Shown one piece after another: positions 58,254 to 64,000 of a stretch of DNA of 64,000 nucleotides. The translations under genes were made by a program, and so were the position numbers. How positions within the stretch are numbered: position 1 is the stretch's first letter; every line of letters begins with the position of its first letter. The notes under the pieces are model-generated. The model did no database searches and was not told the DNA's origin. It saw only the letters and a list, made by a program, of their open reading frames with translations. Source of the DNA: a virus; IMG/VR virus record IMGVR_UViG_3300028365_000002, positions 51,229 through 115,228 of that record, one strand, 5' to 3'.

Positions 58254-59870
58254 TTAAAAGTCCCATAAATTATCCGGCAAATTAGGAACAAACGTTTCTT
58301 TTTTCTTTTTGATCCATTGTTCTGCTTCTTCTTCGCTTAACACTTCTGGTGCAATCTCGGCAGTTACATCAAAGTGGTTGCCAAATTGCGTACTTGCATT
58401 AACAGCTTTTTTGCCGATGTTTAGACGAGTTCCAATAACCTGCATCCAGAATCTGTGATATTCTTCAATCTTAGCCAAGCTTTTCTCTTTATCTTTAAGA
58501 CCGAATACTTCGTCAACTACATCTCTAAATGTAGTGCGTTCAAACTTTTCGTCAATAAGCATATACGGAAATTTACCGGCGTCATATTCTCTGTTTGCGC
58601 GTTGTGTACTTTCGATGTGCATCCAGACATTATGTCCCATTTGTAATGCATAAGAAAAACTGTCCCAGCTAGTACGACCTTCTTTACCAATTTTATTTAA
58701 GTCGCCAGGTGCGTAGATACAAATATCTTTAGCCAAGCAATGACGGCTAATAGGAGAATCTTCGAATGCAATTTTACGTATCAGGTGATCAAGTTCTGCT
58801 TGATTTTTTGCAATCTTGTGTGCGTCAGCAGTCTTGCGCTCGACAAACACTTCGCTAAATAATCTAGTATCATTTGAATACTTTTTATCATCGATACTCG
58901 GAGACATCATATAACTCCACTTGCCGCGGTCCTTGATTCTAATGCTGTGATATATTTGTCCGTTTGCAGTTGCAAGAAACGGACTTGCACAATCATATGT
59001 AATCATGAAGTTCTTGTTGTGATACTTGCGTACAGATCGTTGAATATCCGTTAGCAGTGTGGCCCACTCCAGTTTACTTGTACCAAGAAAGTGCATAACG
59101 TCGTGCAACCCTTCCTCAAGAAGACCATCGTGTATCATATGTACAAGCCTGCGCAGAATCAAATGTACATCACACATGTTTTGTCCACCCATTGCCCAAC
59201 CTCTAAAATGCGTGTCGGGGTACTTTGCAGGATCCGAATAGTCTTTGAACTCGTTGTACCAATGATCAGCATCTGCATGGTTGCTGCCCTGTAACACATT
59301 TAGAACTTTGAAGTTGCCGCGCATATTGGCCATATAGTATTTTGCATTAATATGTGTTGCATCAACTGCATCTTGGTAACTATGAATATTCGCTGCATTT
59401 GCTGCCTTGGGATCCTGAAATGTCCAAGTTGGAATGTCCAACATCATTCCATAATCCATGTACTCTTCCATCCAGTTAACAACCAGCTCGCGCTTCTTTG
59501 CAGCTTTAGGACAGTCCGGGTCAGTCCAGTCGCCTTCCCATAGTCCTTTGGCGATTTGGAATCCTCCGGAGTCGCCTAGTAACCATGTGTTTTCTCTGTC
59601 TCTGTTGCGAACCATGTCTTCTTTTTCGCTGTGCTTGTTTACATCAAGTTCTGCGTGTCCTGCAGAGTACAGCGCCCATTTATAATTAAATGCACCTTTG
59701 TCGGGATTTAAAAAGTTAAGGGCTTCCATCTCGCCAAGCCCTTGGGGAATACGTGCTGGCTCTACATACTCCCCAAATCTTTGCTTGCCAATAAACGTGC
59801 CGTAGAATCCACTTATGCTAGGCAGAAACACAGCATAATCCTTTTGTGTTTCGGTTAAATTACTTTGCAT
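58254..59870 (-). CDS. dpdA: DpdA-like DNA 7-deazaguanine transglycosylase
   Basis: A 538-residue member of the tRNA-guanine transglycosylase superfamily. LLGDSGGFQIAKG (D100) is the TGT signature, followed by MMLDIP, NVLQGSN, RGWAMGGQ, VMHFLGTS and, near residue 300, MITYDCASPFLA, in the place of the nucleophile Asp of TGT. The typical C-terminal zinc site is not evident. Phage DpdA proteins exchange guanine in DNA for a 7-deazaguanine, protecting against restriction. FolE, QueE, PTPS-like and QueC-like genes in the window would supply the base. The start overlaps the upstream gene by 11 bases. Confidence 0.85.
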   Translation of the reverse strand: MQSNLTETQKDYAVFLPSISGFYGTFIGKQRFGEYVEPARIPQGLGEMEALNFLNPDKGAFNYKWALYSAGHAELDVNKHSEKEDMVRNRDRENTWLLGDSGGFQIAKGLWEGDWTDPDCPKAAKKRELVVNWMEEYMDYGMMLDIPTWTFQDPKAANAANIHSYQDAVDATHINAKYYMANMRGNFKVLNVLQGSNHADADHWYNEFKDYSDPAKYPDTHFRGWAMGGQNMCDVHLILRRLVHMIHDGLLEEGLHDVMHFLGTSKLEWATLLTDIQRSVRKYHNKNFMITYDCASPFLATANGQIYHSIRIKDRGKWSYMMSPSIDDKKYSNDTRLFSEVFVERKTADAHKIAKNQAELDHLIRKIAFEDSPISRHCLAKDICIYAPGDLNKIGKEGRTSWDSFSYALQMGHNVWMHIESTQRANREYDAGKFPYMLIDEKFERTTFRDVVDEVFGLKDKEKSLAKIEEYHRFWMQVIGTRLNIGKKAVNASTQFGNHFDVTAEIAPEVLSEEEAEQWIKKKKETFVPNLPDNLWDF

Positions 59871-60303
59871 TGAAATCCTTAAATGCCTGCTCTAAGCTGC
59901 TTACTTCTTTGGCAGACCAGTAACTATCAGCCTTTAGGTCTAATAATAGTTCAACAATCTCATCTTCTGATAATGTACTGCTGGTTGCTAACGTACTGGT
60001 TGAGTATGTAGGACCTCGGTGGGTCCCGGTCCCAGGATAACCAGGTGACCTAGGATAACTAGGAACAGTTGGATAGCCTCCTGGGTAGACGGGGTACGGG
60101 TTCATCTTCATTGTCCGAAGTTCTTGTTCGAGTGCATCCATTCGATCAAGCAACGTTTCGAGCGGTCCTGAAATATCTTTTTCAGTTTCTGCAATAGCAG
60201 CAATCATCATAAAGTTCTTTAATGCTTTTTTTACTGCCGGGTTGTCAGATGCAATAGCTGCGTCAAGCATTTTAGCAAAAGCTTTAATATCAAAATTGTC
60301 CAT
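59860..60303 (-). CDS. Hypothetical protein between clamp and dpdA
   Basis: A 147-residue protein from ATG 60303 (GTG 60315 overlaps the clamp stop and is an alternative). Helical N-terminal half (FDIKAFAKMLDAAIASDNPAV, ETLLDRMDALEQELRTMKM), then a Pro/Gly/Tyr-rich linker (YPGGYPTVPSYPRSPGYPG) and a C-terminal helical part ending SSLEQAFKDFNAK. A linker with such repeats can separate two binding domains. Function unknown. Confidence 0.6.
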   Translation of the reverse strand: MDNFDIKAFAKMLDAAIASDNPAVKKALKNFMMIAAIAETEKDISGPLETLLDRMDALEQELRTMKMNPYPVYPGGYPTVPSYPRSPGYPGTGTHRGPTYSTSTLATSSTLSEDEIVELLLDLKADSYWSAKEVSSLEQAFKDFNAK

Positions 60304-60311
60304 TTTTAATC

Positions 60312-61040
60312 TCACTTCTGTTGTGCTGGGAGTATGTAATCGTACTTTGTCATGCCGCTGTCGACAGTGATCTTCATAGCACCGTCGTTGGTGATACTTA
60401 GAGTCTTGTCACCAACTAGTCCAAGAATGGCCAATGTCTCTGTTACAGGCCACGCCCATGTATGAGTCAATGATCCTTTGATGTTGTGCTGGAATGTAAA
60501 CTTTCCAGCATGTGTATTTAAGTCTCCGAAGTAAAAGTTCAAGCTTTCATCTTCTGTCTTAACTTGAAAAACTGTTTCTTCTGGGTGCGCGCCTGCCATC
60601 AGCTTCATACGAGCAACACTTGCCGCAGCAGGTTCAAATGATACATCCCAGGAGTTGCCTTTGTATCGAACATTCTTTAGTTTTTCTTCAATGATTGCTC
60701 TATTCATAAAGCGGTAATCGTTCTGGAAATCGCCCGCAGCATTTTCAAAATGTATGTGTGTGGGCATCTTTACACCATTTCGCTCTTCCTGTTTAACTTC
60801 AATGTTTGCATTGCTCTTGTATTCTGGATTCTTAAGGTGATAAGAAAGCTTGCCCAAGTCTGGCATACCAAACACCCCGGTAAATTCAGAAACAGGAGCA
60901 TGTGTTACTGCTGTTAAAATAACAGCACGGTCGTCTGTTAACGCTTCAACAATAGTAGTATCTTCTGCTGTTACTTTTAGTGTGGTTATAAAGCCCAAGC
61001 TGTGAGTGTGGCTTATAATGTCGAGTAGAATATCTTTCAT
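60312..61040 (-). CDS. 45: Sliding clamp (DNA polymerase processivity factor)
   Basis: A 242-residue protein resembling T4 gp45, the ring-shaped trimeric clamp. ATG 61040 is chosen: SD GGAGA (61050-61046) precedes it by five bases, and the frame start at 61052 would lie inside this SD. Matching blocks include AVILTAVTHAPVSEFTGVFGMPDLGKL in the first domain (about 40-65, split), SWDVSFEPAAASVARMK and SLNFYFGDLNTHAGKFTFQ in the second. It ties polymerase and, in T4, late transcription to replication. It has a strong sigma70-type promoter. Nearby gp44/62 clamp-loader genes are not in the window. Confidence 0.82.
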   Translation of the reverse strand: MKDILLDIISHTHSLGFITTLKVTAEDTTIVEALTDDRAVILTAVTHAPVSEFTGVFGMPDLGKLSYHLKNPEYKSNANIEVKQEERNGVKMPTHIHFENAAGDFQNDYRFMNRAIIEEKLKNVRYKGNSWDVSFEPAAASVARMKLMAGAHPEETVFQVKTEDESLNFYFGDLNTHAGKFTFQHNIKGSLTHTWAWPVTETLAILGLVGDKTLSITNDGAMKITVDSGMTKYDYILPAQQK

Positions 61041-61062
61041 GTATGTCTCCATTTATACTTTT

Positions 61063-61091
61063 ATTATATATTAGTTTTGTTTAATAGTCAA
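61063..61091 (-). promoter_or_regulatory. Sigma70-type promoter of the clamp gene
   Basis: Minus strand TTGACT (61091-61086), 17-base spacer, TATAAT (61068-61063), 22 bases before ATG 61040. The -35 box overlaps the stop codon of the upstream dehydrogenase gene. Confidence 0.75.
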
Positions 61092-61849
61092 GGTTTTTTA
61101 CGAACTATCTTATTATAATCAACTGCTGCATTAATTGTATTTAGATTGATTTTTTTATCCTTGGCTATTTTTAATAGGGCCCTTGTATCTTTTGGAAAAC
61201 ACATCCCGCCCCATCCTCTAGAATAATCAGGATCAACAAATGAATGGCTTGCTCCTATTCTTGTGTCGTCTGTTATTCCTTGCCGTACGCTATCAAAGTC
61301 AATATCATATTCTAAGCAAAGATCGTATACCTCGTTGAAGAAACTAACCTTGGTAGCCAAGAATGCATTTCTAAAATATTTTGTAAGTATAGCTTCTTCG
61401 ACCGACATTAATAAAAACTCGGACTTCTTATTTCGAGACTTGTAAAAGTCTCTCCAGAATATAACACTTTCTCCTGCAAGTATAAATTGAGTAGTGAGAA
61501 GTAAGTCGTTAACTGCTGACACTGCCCTTAAAAATTCAGGACTAAATGTTATAAAGTGATCTGGAAATTCTCGTCGTATTTTTTTCCATCCCTTGAGGTC
61601 AATTGTACTCTTAATCAATACAGGAGCATCCACAGGCGTTTTAGACAACACATCAAGTATGTTTGATACATCGCATGCACCGCCACCTTTAGACGGAGTT
61701 GAAACACAGCATATTACGCCCGTTACATTCTCTAATTCGTTTAATTGAGTGTTATTATGAAGTGGGTCGACTATTATTAGATTATTGTGTTGCTTAAATA
61801 CATCATAATGGGCCTGCCCTACAAATCCAAATCCTGCTATAACTATCAT
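61088..61849 (-). CDS. Short UDP-sugar dehydrogenase-like protein
   Basis: A 253-residue nucleotide-sugar dehydrogenase: IAGFGFVGQAH (NAD site), VSTPSKGG, IKSTIDLKG, FSPEFLRAVSAVND, and the catalytic Cys in GWGGMCFPKD. The C-terminal substrate domain of the usual 390-430-residue enzymes is missing; the protein ends soon after the Cys motif, so it may be a minimal form or need a partner. It is coupled to the HAD gene by ATGA. It would make a sugar acid or act on a related nucleotide sugar. Confidence 0.75.
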   Translation of the reverse strand: MIVIAGFGFVGQAHYDVFKQHNNLIIVDPLHNNTQLNELENVTGVICCVSTPSKGGGACDVSNILDVLSKTPVDAPVLIKSTIDLKGWKKIRREFPDHFITFSPEFLRAVSAVNDLLLTTQFILAGESVIFWRDFYKSRNKKSEFLLMSVEEAILTKYFRNAFLATKVSFFNEVYDLCLEYDIDFDSVRQGITDDTRIGASHSFVDPDYSRGWGGMCFPKDTRALLKIAKDKKINLNTINAAVDYNKIVRKKP

Positions 61850-62586
61850 TGTGCTATCCTGGCCTCCTGGTAATACGATAATATCTCAAACGTGTCTTGC
61901 CACTTTTTAATTGAAACAACTGTACCGATTGATTTGTTTCTTATTGCAGCAGCAAGCGGATAATCATTACCACCCGGTGTTGTCTTGTCGCCAAAGAAAA
62001 ATAGCTTATCTTTGCGAGGAGTAAACTTAATTTTTTTAAGTACTTGCCTCTTATCATAGCCTGTTTCAGAAATATCGATACCAGTTTCGCCACCAATTAA
62101 GGCTGTGCAATTGTCTGTGGTGACAAAACAGTTGTTAAATCTTTTTACAATATGTTCACGTTCGTGCGTGCGATTATCAAATTCAATATAAGCAGCGCGC
62201 TGTACGCTGTTAGCTTTTCTGCCTACTGTACTAAAGTTAGCTGACCCGGGCCGTGATTCAATGTGGTTACCAGTCTTTTCAGGGCACTGACTAGACTGTC
62301 CTACTTCTATTAAATGGTCTACTACGGCTGCTGACATCTTCCAGGGGTTAGAATAAACATGTTGGTTACCTTTCCAAACATCATTTCCTGAACAATTGAA
62401 TACCATTGCAGCACTGTTGTAGATCGGTTTGCCTAGTTGTTCTATTGTCTTTTCTCTGTCAGATCCGGTTACTAGATATACTTCGTTATCTTTACAAAAT
62501 GATAAAAAGAAATCTTTGTATTCGGTATCTATCATTCCTCTGCTTGGTGTCAGAGTTCCATCTACATCAAATATAAATTTATTCAT
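61846..62586 (-). CDS. Phosphomannomutase-like HAD protein (PMM type)
   Basis: A 246-residue HAD-fold protein. FDVDGTLTPSR (5-15) has the nucleophile and acid Asp, LVTGSDREK is motif II, and FFFGDKTTPGGNDYPLA the last motif with GD and ND. The PGGND and the SGNDVWKG, VGRKANSVQR and IDISETGYDK segments match eukaryotic-type phosphomannomutases (HAD IIB cap). It could convert mannose-6-P to mannose-1-P for GDP-mannose, or act as a phosphatase. Coupled to both neighbours by ATGA overlaps. Confidence 0.75.
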   Translation of the reverse strand: MNKFIFDVDGTLTPSRGMIDTEYKDFFLSFCKDNEVYLVTGSDREKTIEQLGKPIYNSAAMVFNCSGNDVWKGNQHVYSNPWKMSAAVVDHLIEVGQSSQCPEKTGNHIESRPGSANFSTVGRKANSVQRAAYIEFDNRTHEREHIVKRFNNCFVTTDNCTALIGGETGIDISETGYDKRQVLKKIKFTPRKDKLFFFGDKTTPGGNDYPLAAAIRNKSIGTVVSIKKWQDTFEILSYYQEARIAQ

Positions 62587-63005
62587 TTGGTCATCTCCGC
62601 TGCTGTTACTCGCTCTCGCAAGTTGCTGGTACTAAATCTATGATTGCGTTTGTTAAAGTGCAATTGTATACCTCGGCTTTCACATTGGTACTTGCCACTA
62701 AAGCTTTTGTCTTTGTACTCATCTCCTAGGAATCGTACATCCAGTTGAAATAGTTCTAGTATGTCTATTAAGTCTCTTTCAGTTTGATAAGGAACAATTT
62801 CATCAACAAACTTTATTGCGTTGAGTTGTGCATATCTTTCGACCAGCGTTTGCACTGGTTTATTTTTTGTTTCAGGCCGGTCGATTGTAGGATCGGTTTG
62901 CAACCCTACAATCAAATAATCACAATTGTCTTTAGCTTCGCGCAACATACCAATGTGTCCGGCATGCAACAAATCAAAAGTTGAAAACGTAATACCTACT
63001 CTCAT
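62583..63005 (-). CDS. TagD-like cytidylyltransferase
   Basis: A 140-residue nucleotidyltransferase. ATG 63005 is preceded by GGAG with six bases' spacing and lies one base past the polymerase stop; an upstream in-frame start at 63023 is unlikely. FSTFDLLHAGHIGML has the HxGH motif, then LIVGLQTDPTID and, near the C terminus, RFSTSNLRERV (the ISTS-type motif). It would activate a phosphorylated sugar or polyol (for instance glycerol-3-P) with CTP. It forms an operon with the HAD and dehydrogenase genes. Confidence 0.82.
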   Translation of the reverse strand: MRVGITFSTFDLLHAGHIGMLREAKDNCDYLIVGLQTDPTIDRPETKNKPVQTLVERYAQLNAIKFVDEIVPYQTERDLIDILELFQLDVRFLGDEYKDKSFSGKYQCESRGIQLHFNKRNHRFSTSNLRERVTAAEMTK

Positions 63006-63006
63006 G

Positions 63007-64000
63007 CTAGTCTCCAAAATCAAATAGTGAGCTAAATGTATTGTTTAATAGTGTGCTTTGTAAATCATAGTTTAACACACCAATCAGGTTATCCAGCTTG
63101 TTGTCAATGATTGCAGACTCCATTGCATTATCATCAAATGGCAACTCTTTAAACCATTCGGGTAGACGTAGTTCGTCTACTGGAAAAGCAACACTGGTAT
63201 ATCCTAGCGGATTGGGCTTTACTTTACAAACAATAACCTTCATACCGTCTACAATCTCTTGTGAATACTTATCGCCATTCATACGCTTTAGTGTATTCCA
63301 GTTGATACTTGCTCGAACGTGCCCGGGCATGTTTGCTTTTCCTAAACTTGCTTCCTTGCGTTGATACGCCTGGATATTATTTGCACGTTTAGGAGAACCT
63401 TTTTCATATCCAGGACGATCCTTGAACTCTTTTCTAAATTTAATAATTGCATCTAGAACGTCTTGCTCTGGGTGCTTTAGAAGTACCATAGTCAATAATT
63501 CACTTAGGAACTTTTGCATAAACACTGGAGTGTCTGATCTTTTAAGATCAAGTCCTAGTGCTTTGATCTTTCCTGGCTTACCGTCAACATCCTTGCGTTC
63601 GCCTTCATTGTCGACTACTAGCACTGCATACCTTTTCTTGGTAATGAATAATCCTGCTTCTGCAACAATTTCTCTACCTGCTGCAATAACTTCGGCACGC
63701 TTCTTTGGACAATGAAATGATGCGCCCATGAACGCCGGAAATGACTTGTTGGTCTCTTCAGCTATCTGATCATACAGTTTAATAACACTGTCAATACCCC
63801 AGGGTACTTTTCCTGCATCGATATCTTCTTTTAACATGTTGTACGCACTGAAATACACCGAGTTATGGATTAGGATGTTGTTAGCAAAGAACCAAGGCTG
63901 ACTACTATTTTTCATTCCTATGTCGTATACGTATTCGTCGTTAGCTTTTTGAACTCTAGTAACTCTTTTAACTTTGCCTCGAGATAGACTTAGTTTCTTA
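63007..64000 (-). CDS. 43: DNA polymerase gp43, C-terminal part after an intein (5' end outside window)
   Basis: The frame is open to the right edge of the window, so the ATG at 63915 is not a start. After the intein the C-extein (63007-63861, 284 residues) begins SVYFSAYNML, the part right after the YGDTD of motif C in family-B polymerases. GLFITKKRYAVLVVDNEG is the conserved KKRYA region, followed by LGLDLKRSDTPVFMQ, PKRANNIQAY and a final SSLFDFGD clamp-binding tail like T4 gp43. Pol activity requires intein removal because the catalytic Asp pair lies upstream of the junction. It is followed by sugar-nucleotide genes. Confidence 0.9.
   Translation of the reverse strand, partial: KKLSLSRGKVKRVTRVQKANDEYVYDIGMKNSSQPWFFANNILIHNSVYFSAYNMLKEDIDAGKVPWGIDSVIKLYDQIAEETNKSFPAFMGASFHCPKKRAEVIAAGREIVAEAGLFITKKRYAVLVVDNEGERKDVDGKPGKIKALGLDLKRSDTPVFMQKFLSELLTMVLLKHPEQDVLDAIIKFRKEFKDRPGYEKGSPKRANNIQAYQRKEASLGKANMPGHVRASINWNTLKRMNGDKYSQEIVDGMKVIVCKVKPNPLGYTSVAFPVDELRLPEWFKELPFDDNAMESAIIDNKLDNLIGVLNYDLQSTLLNNTFSSLFDFGD
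63862..64000 (-). mobile_element. Intein C-terminal splicing domain in DNA polymerase
   Basis: Upstream of the polymerase block the protein reads EYVYDIGMKNSSQPWFFANNILIHN/S, written here in pieces: EYVYDIGMKN is block F and FFANNILIHN with following Ser is block G, with the usual C-terminal His-Asn and a Ser as first extein residue. The junction is between 63862 and 63861. At least 46 intein residues are visible; whether there is a homing endonuclease or a split intein lies outside the window. Confidence 0.88.

Noticed and set aside
63007-63915. Polymerase fragment starting at the ATG at 63915
   Set aside because: The frame is open upstream to the window edge and this Met lies inside intein block F, so it is not a translation start.
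1-64000. tRNA genes, integrase, attachment sites
   Set aside because: I saw no tRNA-like cloverleaf with a TTCRANY arm in intergenic sequence and no integrase or recombinase; intergenic regions are too short to hide several.

Overview
This is a 64 kb piece of an AT-rich, gene-dense, T4-like myovirus genome (Caudoviricetes), probably marine. The T4 kinship rests on a gp45-type sliding clamp (60312-61040), the C-terminal half of a gp43-type DNA polymerase (63007-64000), a T4 Rnh/FEN-like 5'-3' exonuclease, tail-collar fibre proteins, and repeated TATAAATA-type late promoters on both strands. The host cannot be fixed: no photosynthesis genes, tRNAs or integration genes are visible. No stretch longer than about 300 bases lacks a gene; the longest non-coding segment is a 255-base group I intron.

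Layout. (1) 1-13024, plus strand: virion structural genes, namely a giant structural protein cut by the left edge, three paralogous fibre-like proteins sharing an N-terminal module (one with a tail-collar domain), and a pair of small paralogs, several behind late promoters. (2) 13083-40515, plus strand: a 27 kb accessory island opened by a sigma70-type promoter. It holds GT-A and GT-B-like glycosyltransferases, seven radical SAM proteins plus one radical-SAM-like protein without cysteines, two SGNH hydrolases, a nucleotide-sugar dehydrogenase, a kinase-like protein, a QueC-like PP-loop enzyme, a desaturase, a PLP aminotransferase-like protein, about six 2-oxoglutarate/beta-hydroxylase-like proteins, methyltransferase-, GNAT- and sulfotransferase-like proteins. 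Most genes overlap by a few bases. One radical SAM gene is split by a group I intron exactly inside its CxxxCxxC motif. (3) 40460-47011, minus strand: a fibre-like late gene with an SD-sequestering hairpin, conserved small genes, and a MoxR-type AAA+/VWA-metalloprotein-like pair with its own promoters and terminator. (4) 47055-64000, minus strand: nucleic-acid metabolism and DNA modification: exonuclease, FolE, QueE, a PTPS/QueD-like protein, DpdA, sliding clamp, DNA polymerase, a phosphoribosyltransferase, mixed with sugar-nucleotide genes (GalE, UDP-sugar dehydrogenase, phosphomannomutase-like HAD, cytidylyltransferase, a GT-B).

How the parts may work together. FolE, the PTPS-like protein, QueE and the QueC-like protein could supply a 7-deazaguanine base that DpdA inserts into phage DNA, a known anti-restriction strategy. 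The sugar-nucleotide genes near the polymerase and the plus-strand island look like parts of a large glycan or small-molecule tailoring programme whose product is unknown.

The most striking finds are the intron that disrupts the Fe-S motif of a radical SAM gene, an intein C-terminus at the YGDTD/S active-site position of the polymerase, the radical SAM/oxygenase island itself, a hairpin that should block translation of read-through but not late transcripts, and three late promoters positioned so that the start codon would be the first transcribed base.
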